DNA from: Streptomyces fuscichromogenes
GTDB taxonomy: Bacteria; Actinomycetota; Actinomycetes; Streptomycetales; Streptomycetaceae
DNA: 64,000 bases
Direction of reading: 5' to 3'
NCBI RefSeq assembly: GCF_014645815.1
Contig: NZ_BMML01000002.1
Location: 511,924 to 575,923, forward strand
Shown here piece after piece: positions 1 to 7,995 of the stretch; within the stretch, counting starts at the first letter, position 1, and each line of letters begins with the position of its first letter. The position numbers were made by a program, and so were the translations under genes. Below the pieces are notes generated by a model. That model worked only from the letters and a program-made list of their open reading frames with translations, was not told where the DNA came from and made no database searches.

Positions 1-2152
1 CGCCGAGGGCGACGACGCCCTGGAGTTCGCCCCCGCCACCGGCCTGGAACCCGGCGCCACCGCGCGCCGGATCGCCGCCGGACGGCTCGGCCGGGTCCTG
101 GAACTCGCCGTCGCCCCGGACGGCGGCCGGGTCGCCGTCGCCGCCCACGACGGCCGGCTGCTCCTCGTCGAGCGGGAGACGGGCGAGGTCCGCGAGGTCG
201 ACCGCAGCGAGGACGGCGACGTCTCGGGCCTCGCCTTCTCACCCGACTCCGGCTGGCTCGCCTGGTCCCACCCCGGCGCCGGCGGGCTCTGCCAGCTCCG
301 CATCGCCCATACCACCGACCTCACCGTCACCGAGGCGACCCCGCTGCGGTTCCGGGACTACGACCCCGCCTTCACCCGCGACGGCAAACACCTCGCCTTC
401 CTCTCCACCCGCTCCTTCGACCCGGTCTACGACGAGCACGTCTTCGACCTGGCCTTCGTGGTCGGCGACCGCCCGCACCTGATCACCCTCGCCGCCGCCA
501 CCCCCTCGCCGTTCGGCCCGCAGCGGCACGGCCGCCCCTTCGAGACCCCCGACAAGGACGAGACCCCGGACGCCGAGGGCACCCCCGCCACCCGTATCGA
601 CCTCGAAGGCCTCGCCGACCGGATCGTGCCCTTCCCCGTCGAGGCCGGCCGCTACTCCACCCTCCGGGCCGCCAAGGACGGCGTGCTCTGGCTGCGCCAC
701 CCGGTGCGCGGTGTGCTCGGCGCCTCCCGCGCCCACCCCGAGGACCCGGCGCCCAAGACCGAGCTGGAGCGCTACGACCTCGCCCAGCAGCGCATCGAGT
801 ACCTATCCTCCGACGCCGACCACTTCGAGGTCAGCGGCGACGGCAAACGCGTCCTGCTCTGGGCCGACAGCAAGCTCAGGGTGGTGCCCAGCGACCGCCG
901 CGCCTCGGGCGACGAGGACAGCGACACCAACATCACCGTCGACCTGGCCCGGGTCCGGCAGACCGTCGACCCGGCCGCCGAGTGGCGGCAGATGTTCGAC
1001 GAGACCGGCCGCATCATGCGCGACCAGTTCTGGCGCCCGGACCTCGGCGGCGTCGACTGGGACGGTGTCCTCGACCGCTACCGCCCGCTCGTCGACCGGG
1101 TCGCCACCCACGACGACCTCGTCGACCTGCTCTGGGAGGTCCAGGGCGAACTCGGCACCTCGCACGCCTACGTCACCCCGCGCGGCGGCCACGGCGGCGG
1201 CGCCCGCCAGGGCCTGCTCGGTGCCGACATCTCCCGGCACGAGGACGGCAGCTGGCGCATCGACCGCATCCTGCCCACCGAGACCTCCGACCCCGGCGCC
1301 CGCTCCCCGCTCGCCGCACCCGGCGTCGCGGTACGCCCCGGCGACGCGATCGTGGCCGTGGCCGGCCGCCCCGTGGACCCGGTGACCGGCCCCGGCCCAC
1401 TGCTGGTCGGCACCGCCGGCAAGGCGATCGAACTGACCGTGTCCCCGGCCGGCGGCGGCGAGCTGCGCCACCCGGTCGTCGTCCCGGTCGCGGACGAGGA
1501 GCCGCTGCGCTACCACGCCTGGGTCGCCGACCGCCGGGCCCATGTGCACACGGCGTCCGGCGGCCGCCTCGGCTACCTGCACGTCCCCGACATGCAGGCG
1601 CCCGGCTGGGCCCAGATCCACCGCGACCTGAACGTGGAGATGGCCCGCGAGGGCATCGTGGTGGACGTCCGCGAGAACCGCGGCGGGCACACCTCCCAAC
1701 TGGTGGTGGAGAAGCTGGCCCGGCGCATCGTCGGCTGGGACCTGCCGCGCGGCATGCGCCCGCACAGCTACCCGCGGGACGCCCCCCGCGGACCGGTGGT
1801 GGTCGTCGCGAACGAGTTCTCCGGTTCGGACGGCGACATCGTCAACGCGGCGATCAAGGCACTGGGCATCGGCCCGGTGGTCGGCACCCGCACCTGGGGC
1901 GGCGTGATCGGCATCGACAGCCGCTACCGCCTGGTCGACGGCACCCTGGTCACCCAGCCGAAGTACGCGTTCTGGCTGGAGGGCTACGGCTGGGGCGTGG
2001 AGAACCACGGCGTCGACCCGGACGTGGAGGTCGTGCAGACCCCGCAGGACTGGGGCGCGGGCAGGGACCCCCAGCTGGACGAGGCCATCCGGCTCGCGCT
2101 TGAGGCACTGGAGACGACGCCTGCGAAGGTTCCGCCGGCGTTGCCGATGTAG
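1..2152 (+). CDS. Tricorn-type protease, S41 family (5' end missing)
   Basis: C-terminal part of a tricorn-like protease, a large cytosolic peptidase that trims oligopeptides made by the proteasome. The reading frame is already open at base 2, so the start lies outside the window; about 716 residues are present. The first ~200 residues look like the end of the beta-propeller (repeated SPDSGWLAW / TRDGKHLAF units). A core domain, a PDZ-like segment and the C2 catalytic domain follow. The family's catalytic tetrad can be read: Ser-His in TSHAYV (about nt 1157), the nucleophile Ser in FSGSDGD (about nt 1817) and Glu in VENHGVDPD near the end. All are intact, so the protein should be active. A dispersed repeat follows the stop. 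Confidence 0.9.
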   Translation, partial: AEGDDALEFAPATGLEPGATARRIAAGRLGRVLELAVAPDGGRVAVAAHDGRLLLVERETGEVREVDRSEDGDVSGLAFSPDSGWLAWSHPGAGGLCQLRIAHTTDLTVTEATPLRFRDYDPAFTRDGKHLAFLSTRSFDPVYDEHVFDLAFVVGDRPHLITLAAATPSPFGPQRHGRPFETPDKDETPDAEGTPATRIDLEGLADRIVPFPVEAGRYSTLRAAKDGVLWLRHPVRGVLGASRAHPEDPAPKTELERYDLAQQRIEYLSSDADHFEVSGDGKRVLLWADSKLRVVPSDRRASGDEDSDTNITVDLARVRQTVDPAAEWRQMFDETGRIMRDQFWRPDLGGVDWDGVLDRYRPLVDRVATHDDLVDLLWEVQGELGTSHAYVTPRGGHGGGARQGLLGADISRHEDGSWRIDRILPTETSDPGARSPLAAPGVAVRPGDAIVAVAGRPVDPVTGPGPLLVGTAGKAIELTVSPAGGGELRHPVVVPVADEEPLRYHAWVADRRAHVHTASGGRLGYLHVPDMQAPGWAQIHRDLNVEMAREGIVVDVRENRGGHTSQLVVEKLARRIVGWDLPRGMRPHSYPRDAPRGPVVVVANEFSGSDGDIVNAAIKALGIGPVVGTRTWGGVIGIDSRYRLVDGTLVTQPKYAFWLEGYGWGVENHGVDPDVEVVQTPQDWGAGRDPQLDEAIRLALEALETTPAKVPPALPM

Positions 2153-2173
2153 GGAGCGGCGCCCGGTCCCGCC

Positions 2174-2219
2174 CAGGGGCGCGGGGAGCGGCGCGACCAG
2201 CCCCCACCGGCCTGTGGCC
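2174..2219 (+). repeat. Dispersed GC-rich repeat, copy 1
   Basis: Copy of the family with core GGGGCGCGGGGA-[A/G]C-[T/G]GCGCGACCAGCCCCCAC. It lies between the tricorn stop and the HIT gene. The core differs from the other copies by GAGCGGCGCGACC instead of GAACTGCGCGACC. Confidence 0.8.
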
Positions 2220-2267
2220 AAACCGACTACGATGCCCCCGGAACCGATCACCGGGCGAGGAGAAAAC

Positions 2268-2621
2268 ATGCCAGGGGAACCCCAGGACGACTGCCTCTTC
2301 TGCAAGATCGTCGCAGGTCACGTCCCCGCGACCATCGTCCGCGAGACCGACACCACCGTCGCCTTCCGGGACATCAACCCCCAGGCACCCACCCACGTCC
2401 TGGTGATCCCCAAGGTCCACTACAGGAACGCGGCCGAGCTCGCCGCGGGCGAACCCGCGATCGCCGCCGACATACTGCGTGAGGCCCAGGCCGTCGCCGA
2501 CGAGGACAAGCTGGAGAGCTACCGCGTCGTCTTCAACACCGGCAGCGGCGCCGGCCAGACCGTCTGGCACACCCACGCCCATGTCATCGGCGGCCGCGGC
2601 CTCCAGTGGCCGCCCGGATGA
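2268..2621 (+). CDS. HIT-family nucleotide-binding hydrolase
   Basis: 117-residue histidine-triad protein, the usual size for the Hint branch, which hydrolyses nucleoside phosphoramidates and AMP-lysine-type substrates in the cytosol. The triad HTHAH sits at residues 101-105. The N-terminal DCLFCKI motif, with paired cysteines (Cys9, Cys12), is typical of bacterial Hint proteins. The ATG at 2268 was chosen because GGCGAGGAG lies a few bases upstream; the frame opens earlier but only through repeat sequence. It ends 6 bases before the RNase Z start, so the two are probably cotranscribed. The exact substrate cannot be told from sequence. Confidence 0.92.
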   Translation: MPGEPQDDCLFCKIVAGHVPATIVRETDTTVAFRDINPQAPTHVLVIPKVHYRNAAELAAGEPAIAADILREAQAVADEDKLESYRVVFNTGSGAGQTVWHTHAHVIGGRGLQWPPG

Positions 2622-2627
2622 CCTGCC

Positions 2628-3533
2628 GTGTCCGTACGTGAGTTGGTGGTCCTCGGCACAGCCAGCCAGGTTCCCACCCGGCACCGCAACCACAACGGCT
2701 ACCTGCTGCGCTGGGACGGCGAGGGCATCCTCTTCGACCCCGGCGAGGGCACCCAGCGGCAGATGCTGCGGGCCGGGGTCGCCGCGCACGACCTGAACCG
2801 GATCTGCGTCACCCACTTCCACGGCGACCACAGCCTCGGCCTCGCCGGGGTCATCCAGCGCATCAACCTCGACCAGGTCCCGCACCCGGTCACCGCGCAC
2901 TACCCGAGGTCCGGACAGCGCTTCTTCGACCGGCTCCGGTACGCCACCGCCTACCGCGAGACCGTCGGCATCACCGAGGCCCCGGTCGATGCGGACGGCG
3001 ACCTCGCGGTCACTCCGTCCTACACGCTGGAGGCGAGGAGGCTCTCGCACCCCGTCGAGTCGTACGGCTACCGGCTCGTCGAGCCCGACGGCCGCCGTAT
3101 GCTGCCCGAACGGCTCGCCGCGCACGGCATCACCGGCCCCGACGTCGGCCGCCTCCAGCGCACCGGTGTCCTCGGGGACGTCACCCTCGGCGAGGTCAGC
3201 GAGGTACGGCGCGGCCAGCGCTGCGCGTTCGTGATGGACACCCGGCTGTGCGACGGCGTGCACGCGCTGGCCGAGGGCTGCGACCTGCTGGTCATCGAGT
3301 CCACGTTCCTCGACGAGGACGCCCGGCTCGCCGCGGAACACGGCCATCTGACCGCCGGACAGGCGGCGGCCGTCGCCCGGGACGCGGGGGTACGGCACCT
3401 CGTGCTGACCCACTTCAGCCAGCGCTACCCCGGCTCCGAGGACTTCGAGCGGCAGGCGCGGGCCGCCGGCTACGAGGGCGAGCTGACCGTCGCCTACGAC
3501 CTGCTCCGAGTGCCGGTTCCGAAGCGCAGGTGA
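2628..3533 (+). CDS. rnz: Ribonuclease Z / metallo-beta-lactamase-fold tRNA 3' endonuclease
   Basis: 301-residue short-form RNase Z, which cleaves the 3' trailer of tRNA precursors. The zinc motif HFHGDH is at residues 63-68 with the glycine-rich SLGLAG after it. Further ligands are in [10 protein letters not shown], the [24 protein letters not shown] segment (His) and LTHFSQRY. The exosite-like insertion between residues ~150 and 200 contains [12 protein letters not shown]. The start is GTG at 2628, 6 bases after the HIT stop. The family also includes phosphodiesterases and arylsulfatase-like members, but length and motif spacing favour RNase Z. Confidence 0.87.
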   Translation: MSVRELVVLGTASQVPTRHRNHNGYLLRWDGEGILFDPGEGTQRQMLRAGVAAHDLNRICVTHFHGDHSLGLAGVIQRINLDQVPHPVTAHYPRSGQRFFDRLRYATAYRETVGITEAPVDADGDLAVTPSYTLEARRLSHPVESYGYRLVEPDGRRMLPERLAAHGITGPDVGRLQRTGVLGDVTLGEVSEVRRGQRCAFVMDTRLCDGVHALAEGCDLLVIESTFLDEDARLAAEHGHLTAGQAAAVARDAGVRHLVLTHFSQRYPGSEDFERQARAAGYEGELTVAYDLLRVPVPKRR

Positions 3534-3553
3534 AGCGGCCGTACCATGCTTTG

Positions 3554-4558
3554 ATGCCCCTCCCCAAAGCAGAACTGCACCTCCACATCGAAGGCACCCT
3601 GGAGCCCGAGCTGGCGTTCCGGCTCGCCGCACGCAACGGCGTCGAGCTGCCGTACGCGGACACCGACGAACTGCGCAAGGCGTACCGGTTCGAGGATCTC
3701 CAGTCCTTCCTGGACCTCTACTACCAGCTGATGGCCGTCCTGCGCACCGAGCAGGACTTCGAGGACCTCGCCAACGCCTACCTCGAACGCGCCGCCGCGC
3801 AGGGCGTGCGGCACGCCGAGATCTTCTTCGACCCGCAGGCGCACCTCGCGCGGGGCGTCGGCATGGGGACGGTCGTCGGGGGCCTGTGGCGGGCGCTCGG
3901 CAGCAGCGTCGAGAACCACGGGGTCTCCACCCGTCTGATCATGTGCTTCCTGCGGGACGAGTCCGCCGAGTCGGCGATGCGGACGCTGGACGCCGCGAAG
4001 CCGTACCTGGACCGGATCACCGGCATCGGGCTGGACTCCGCCGAGGTCGGGCACCCGCCGGTCAAGTTCCGTGCGGTGTACGAGGCCGCGGCCGCGCTGG
4101 GGCTGCGCCGGGTGGCCCATGCGGGGGAGGAGGGGCCGCCGGAGTACATCACCGAGGCGCTGGACCTGCTCGGCGTCGAGCGCGTCGACCACGGGCTGCG
4201 CTGCATGGAGGACCCGGAACTGGTCGCCCGACTGGTGCGGGAGCGGATCCCGCTGACGCTGTGTCCGCTGTCGAACGTCCGGCTGCGCGCGGTCGACGTG
4301 CTCGCCGAGCACCCACTTCCGGCCATGATCGATGCCGGGCTGCTGTGCACGGTCAACTCCGACGACCCGGCCTACTTCGGCGGCTACGTCGCCGACAACT
4401 ACCACGCCGTGCGCGACGCCCTGGGTCTGTCCAGGGAGCAGATGCGGGAACTGGCCCGCAACTCCTTCCTCGCGTCCTTCCTGGAGGACGACGAGGAACT
4501 GCGGGCGCGTTACCTCGCGGAGGTCGACGCGTTCGAGTTCGGGCAGGCCCACGGCTGA
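3554..4558 (+). CDS. Adenosine deaminase family protein, adenine-deaminase-type signature
   Basis: 334-residue TIM-barrel zinc hydrolase that deaminates adenosine or adenine in purine salvage. Metal ligands: HLHIEG at residues 9-14, the His in VAHAGEEGPPEYI, and Asp in NSDDPAYFGGY; VDHGLRC carries the catalytic His. The NSDDPAYFGGY form, rather than the NTDDP of classical adenosine deaminases, resembles the type 2 adenine deaminases (Aah1-like), so adenine is a plausible substrate. The start is the ATG at 3554, which gives the usual PKAELHLHIEG N-terminus. It follows rnz by 20 bases and ends at a strong hairpin shared with the convergent MFS gene. Confidence 0.9.
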   Translation: MPLPKAELHLHIEGTLEPELAFRLAARNGVELPYADTDELRKAYRFEDLQSFLDLYYQLMAVLRTEQDFEDLANAYLERAAAQGVRHAEIFFDPQAHLARGVGMGTVVGGLWRALGSSVENHGVSTRLIMCFLRDESAESAMRTLDAAKPYLDRITGIGLDSAEVGHPPVKFRAVYEAAAALGLRRVAHAGEEGPPEYITEALDLLGVERVDHGLRCMEDPELVARLVRERIPLTLCPLSNVRLRAVDVLAEHPLPAMIDAGLLCTVNSDDPAYFGGYVADNYHAVRDALGLSREQMRELARNSFLASFLEDDEELRARYLAEVDAFEFGQAHG

Positions 4559-4576
4559 GCACAGCGCCGGAGGCGC

Positions 4577-4604
4577 CGCGGTCCGCCGTCCGCGGCGGAC
4601 CGCG
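4577..4604. terminator. Bidirectional terminator-like hairpin
   Basis: Perfect 12-bp inverted repeat, CGCGGTCCGCCG (4577-4588) and CGGCGGACCGCG (4593-4604), with a 4-base TCCG loop. It lies in the 56-base gap between two convergent genes. There is no T-run, as is common in streptomycetes. Confidence 0.75.
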
Positions 4605-4614
4605 CCGGGCCGGC

Positions 4615-5838
4615 TCAGGCCGCGACGTCCAGCCGTACCGCGGTGCCGTCGGTGAGTGCCGGGCCGGTCGCGACGGTGGTGGTCCTGCGCCGCAGCGCCA
4701 CCGCCGTCAGCGGCACCGCGACCGCCAGCAGGGCCACCGCGAGGACCGTGCCCATCGCCGGGAAACCGGCCCGCGCCGCCAGCAGGCTGCCGGTCATCGG
4801 GCCGACGGCCGTCCCCAGCGACGACGCCGACCCGACCAGCACCGCCCAGCGGCCCCGCGGGTCGAGGGCGGCGGCGAGGCCGATGACGTACGACAGGACG
4901 ACCGGGTAGAGCAGGTTCCAGGCGATCTCGCCGGTCGCGAAGGACGTGAGGTCGGTGGCGGACGCGCTGAGCGCGATACAGCCCGCGATCAGCACGGTGC
5001 CGAGACCGATGGGCAGGGCCCGGCCGAGCCGCGGGCCGAGGGCGCCCGCGCCGATCACGCCGAGCAGGCCGGTGCCGAGCGCCACCGCGAACACCGCGCC
5101 GACGGTCGCCTCGCTGAGATGCGCCTGCGTCAGGCCGATCCGGCCGCTGACCCCCCACAGCGAGTTCTGCACGGCGGACCAGCAGGGCATCGCGGCGGCC
5201 AGCAGCAGGCCCGAGCGGAGGTGGGGCAGCCGGGAGCCGGCGGCGGTGCGGGCGGCCGCCGGGGCGGTTCGGGGGGACAGGCGGGCGGTGAGCGGCCAGA
5301 CCGCGAGCGCGGTGAGCGCGATCGCGGCGAGGGGCTGCGCGTGGCCGGGGCCGAGGTGCGGGACCGTCAGGTAGACGGCGCCCGCGAGGGCGGAGACGCC
5401 GAGCAGGCCGAGGGTGGTGGTGCGGTGGGGGTCGCTCCCCCACGCTCGAACACCCTCGCGCGGGGGGACCCCCAGGGCGGCGATGCCGGTGGCGGCGACC
5501 GCGGTGATCGTGCCGGAGCCGAATCCGCCGATGGCCGCGCCGGCGACGACCGCGGGGACGGCGGTGGTCAGGGCCGCGCCGCCGTAGCCGAGGACCGCGA
5601 GGAGGAGGCCGAGGCGGGCGAGGGGGCGGGGGCCGGCGCGGTCCACCCGGGCGGCGAGGAGGAAGCCGGCCGTCGCCGAACTCAGCAGCAGGGCACTGCC
5701 GACGGCGCCTGCCTGGATGGCGGAGAGGGGGAGCCCCGATGCGAGCCTGCCGACGGTGGTCGGGAGGAGGTACGGGGCCAGGTACCCGGCCGTGAAGAGG
5801 GCGACGAGGGGCCAGGGGGTGGTGCGGGGGGCGGACAC
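4615..5838 (-). CDS. Major facilitator superfamily transporter
   Basis: 407-residue integral membrane protein with 12 predicted hydrophobic segments. It resembles sugar-efflux/drug-efflux MFS proteins; the substrate is unknown. Arg/Asp-rich loops such as ARVDRAGPRPLARL match the conserved cytoplasmic loop between helices 2 and 3. The start is GTG at 5838. Residues ~122-137 (GVPPREGVRAWGSDP) are encoded by a dispersed Streptomyces repeat translated in frame, in a loop between helices 4 and 5. No partner gene or specific regulator is adjacent: the next gene upstream on the same strand is an IclR regulator 337 bases away. Confidence 0.85.
   Translation of the reverse strand: MSAPRTTPWPLVALFTAGYLAPYLLPTTVGRLASGLPLSAIQAGAVGSALLLSSATAGFLLAARVDRAGPRPLARLGLLLAVLGYGGAALTTAVPAVVAGAAIGGFGSGTITAVAATGIAALGVPPREGVRAWGSDPHRTTTLGLLGVSALAGAVYLTVPHLGPGHAQPLAAIALTALAVWPLTARLSPRTAPAAARTAAGSRLPHLRSGLLLAAAMPCWSAVQNSLWGVSGRIGLTQAHLSEATVGAVFAVALGTGLLGVIGAGALGPRLGRALPIGLGTVLIAGCIALSASATDLTSFATGEIAWNLLYPVVLSYVIGLAAALDPRGRWAVLVGSASSLGTAVGPMTGSLLAARAGFPAMGTVLAVALLAVAVPLTAVALRRRTTTVATGPALTDGTAVRLDVAA
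5434..5475. repeat. Hairpin repeat inside the MFS coding sequence
   Basis: GCTCCCCCACGCTCGA...GCGCGGGGGGACCCCC belongs to the same family as the 5' block of the composite repeats at 10.6 and 49.1 kb (CTCCCCCACTCTCGGCTTCGCTCGAGCGGGGGGACCCCCAT type). Here it is part of an open reading frame and adds about 14 residues without a stop. Confidence 0.75.
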
Positions 5839-6175
5839 GGGCGTTCCCAGGGCATGCGAAAGGAGCGGCTCAAGAAGGGGGTTGGGCGTAGGCCGTCGGG
5901 GGACGGGAACGCGCGGAGAATTTGTATCAAGGGCGGGGGGAGGGAAGAAGGGCGGGGGGTGTGATGTGGGGCACGGTGGGGTTTTGGAAGCGGGGGAGCG
6001 GGTAGCGGCGCCGCGCGCCGTGGGGGTTCGGTGGTGTCGCGGGTGCGGGTGGGCGGGGGTTGCTCGCGCGGTTCCCCGCGCCCCTGGCGGGGCGCCGCAT
6101 CCGTCGCTTCTTCCCGGCCGCGGGCGCTCGTGTCAGCTCCTCCAGGGGCCCCCGCACGGTCCTGCGGTCGGCTGC
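5839..6175. other. Intergenic region with a repeat copy
   Basis: 337 bases between two same-strand genes. Bases 6056-6095 carry a reverse-oriented copy of the dispersed repeat (TTCCCCGCGCCCC core). The G-rich stretch at 5930-6060 upstream of the MFS gene shows no convincing promoter, and no small gene with a good ribosome-binding site was seen. Confidence 0.6.
6056..6095 (-). repeat. Dispersed GC-rich repeat, copy 2
   Basis: Reverse-oriented copy; GTTCCCCGCGCCCCTGGCGG is readable on the + strand. It lies just downstream of the IclR gene stop, as expected if the element helps end transcription. Confidence 0.75.
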
Positions 6176-6952
6176 TCAGCGCCAGTTGACCGTGCCGCCC
6201 GTTGTCGCTGATCCGATGCGGGTGCGGATGTCGTCCATCACCGTGATGATCCGGTCCTCGTGTTCCGGGGTCAGGCGGTCCGTCGGTACCGAGCAGCTGA
6301 TCGCGTCCTGGGGCGGGGTGTCGTAGCGCAGGGCGAAGCCGAAGCCGGTGATGCCGAGGACGCCTTCCTCGCGGTCGGTCGAGTAGCCGCGGGCGCGGAT
6401 CCCGGCCAGGTCGGCGGCGAGGGCGTCCGGAGTGGTGCGGGTGTGCGGGGTGAGGGCCGGCCAGGGGCCCTCGGGGAGGTCGGCGTCCGGGCGTTCCGCC
6501 AGCAGCGCCTTGCCCAGTGCGCCCGCGTGGGCCGGGAAGCGGCGGCCCACCCTGCTGATCGTGCGCAGGTACTCGTGGGACTCCCGGGTCGCCAGGTACG
6601 CCACGTCCGGGCCGTCCAGGCGGGCCAGGTGGATCGTCTCGCCGAGCGCCTCCGAGGCCTCGTCGAGGTAGGGGCGTACCAGGCGGACGCGCGGGTCGGA
6701 GTCCAGGTAGCTCGTTCCGGTCAGCAGGGTGCGGATGCCGACGCCGTAGAGGGAGCCGGTGGTGTCGGTGCGGACCCAGCCCCGGGTGATCAGCGTCTGG
6801 AGCAGGGCGTACATCGAGCTGCGCGGGACGCCGAGTTCGTCCGCCAGCTCCTGGAGGCGGGCCGGGCGGTCACCGCGGGCCGCGAGGAGTTCCAGCAGCT
6901 CCACCGTGCGCGCCGCGGACTTCACCTCGCGGACGCCTGCTGTCTCGGACAT
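6176..6952 (-). CDS. IclR-family transcriptional regulator of glucarate genes
   Basis: 258-residue regulator. A winged helix-turn-helix occupies residues ~12-70 (LQELADELGVPRSSMYALLQTLITRGWV), followed by an IclR-type effector domain (AYLATRESHEYL, HAGALGKALLA, GYSTDREEGVLGITGFGFAL, ISCSVPTDRLT). ATG start at 6952. It is transcribed away from kdgD-gudD across a 92-base gap that contains a promoter and a short inverted repeat, so it very likely controls those genes in response to glucarate or a breakdown product. Whether it represses or activates cannot be told; an activator of the KdgR/PcaR type is also possible. Confidence 0.9.
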   Translation of the reverse strand: MSETAGVREVKSAARTVELLELLAARGDRPARLQELADELGVPRSSMYALLQTLITRGWVRTDTTGSLYGVGIRTLLTGTSYLDSDPRVRLVRPYLDEASEALGETIHLARLDGPDVAYLATRESHEYLRTISRVGRRFPAHAGALGKALLAERPDADLPEGPWPALTPHTRTTPDALAADLAGIRARGYSTDREEGVLGITGFGFALRYDTPPQDAISCSVPTDRLTPEHEDRIITVMDDIRTRIGSATTGGTVNWR

Positions 6953-6980
6953 GTGCAGATCCTAAGGCGGCGGGGCGCCG

Positions 6981-7009
6981 TTGACGGGGCGCGTTCGCAT
7001 ACCTAGTCT
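6981..7009 (+). promoter_or_regulatory. Housekeeping-type promoter of kdgD-gudD
   Basis: TTGACG (6981-6986), 17-base spacer, TAGTCT (7004-7009). Spacing and hexamers match the main vegetative promoter class in Streptomyces. The predicted transcript start is about 30 bases before the kdgD start. Confidence 0.6.
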
Positions 7010-7013
7010 CGGT

Positions 7014-7040
7014 TCCAGTACATGGATGACATCTACATGG
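7014..7040. promoter_or_regulatory. Possible IclR-family operator
   Basis: TCCA-GTACA-TGGA forms a short inverted repeat at 7014-7026. TACATGG also occurs as a direct repeat (7019-7025 and 7034-7040). The site lies just downstream of the -10 hexamer, between the divergent regulator and kdgD. Function is inferred from position only. Confidence 0.4.
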
Positions 7041-7044
7041 GGAG

Positions 7045-7995
7045 ATGGCTGGAGTGGCCGGACAGGCGGAGCATGTGGTGCGGAGGCTGCGGGACGGCAT
7101 GGCGGGCGGGGTGCTGTCGTTCCCGCTCACCTCGTTCCGTGCCGACGGGTCCCTCGACGCGGACGGGTTCCGGGCGTACGTCGCCGGGCAGCTGGCGGCC
7201 GGACCCGGCGCGCTCTTTCCGGCCTGCGGCACCGGGGAGTTCTTCTCGCTGGACGAGGAGGAGTACCGGCAGGTCGTGAGCATGGCGGTCGAGGAGGCCG
7301 GTGGGCGGGTGCCCGTGGTCGCGGGGGCGGGCTACGGCTGGGCGCAGGCCGTCCGCTTCGCGCGCATCGCCGAGGACGCCGGGGCCGACGCCCTGCTCGT
7401 GCTGCCGCACTACCTCGTCGGCGCCCCGCAGGACGGGCTCGTCGCGCAGGTCGAGGCGATCGCGGGCCGGACCGGGCTGCCGCTCGTCGTCTACCAGCGC
7501 GGCCAGGTCACCTACACGGCCGACTCGTTGGCGCGGATCGCCCGCGTCCCCGGTGTCATCGGGCTCAAGGACGGGCACAGCGACCTCGACCGGCTGCAGC
7601 GGCTCACCCTCGCCGCCCCGGACGGCTTCCTCTTCTTCAACGGCGCCGCCACCGCCGAGATCCAGGCCCGCGCCTACGCCGCCGTCGGCGTCCCCGCCTA
7701 CTCCTCCGCCGTGCACGCCTTCGCCCCGGAGATCGCCGACGCCTTCTTCGCCGCCCTCCGGGGCGGCGACCAGGGCACCGCCGACAAGCTGCTGCGCGGC
7801 TTCTACGTGCCGTTCGCCGAACTGCGCGACCGGGTGCCCGGATACGCGGTGTCGCTGGTGAAGGCGGCGGCCCGGCTGCGCGGCCGGCCGGTGGGTCCGG
7901 TGCGCGCCCCGCTCACCGACCCGTCCACCGCCGACCTGGCCGACCTCCGGGCACTGCTCGGCGCCGGACTCGACCTGGTGGGAGCGTCCCTGTGA
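7045..7995 (+). CDS. kdgD: 5-dehydro-4-deoxyglucarate dehydratase
   Basis: 316-residue DapA/NanA-superfamily enzyme that dehydrates and decarboxylates 5-dehydro-4-deoxyglucarate to 2,5-dioxopentanoate. Features: GVLSFPLTSF N-terminus, PACGTGEFFSLD (substrate carboxylate loop), VVYQRG (catalytic Tyr) and GVIGLKDGHSD (Schiff-base Lys). These match the KdgD subfamily rather than dihydrodipicolinate synthase. A GTG at 7054 has a better placed GGGAG than the ATG at 7045, so the true start may be three codons later. Its stop overlaps the gudD GTG by 4 bases (GTGA), indicating translational coupling. Confidence 0.92.
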   Translation: MAGVAGQAEHVVRRLRDGMAGGVLSFPLTSFRADGSLDADGFRAYVAGQLAAGPGALFPACGTGEFFSLDEEEYRQVVSMAVEEAGGRVPVVAGAGYGWAQAVRFARIAEDAGADALLVLPHYLVGAPQDGLVAQVEAIAGRTGLPLVVYQRGQVTYTADSLARIARVPGVIGLKDGHSDLDRLQRLTLAAPDGFLFFNGAATAEIQARAYAAVGVPAYSSAVHAFAPEIADAFFAALRGGDQGTADKLLRGFYVPFAELRDRVPGYAVSLVKAAARLRGRPVGPVRAPLTDPSTADLADLRALLGAGLDLVGASL

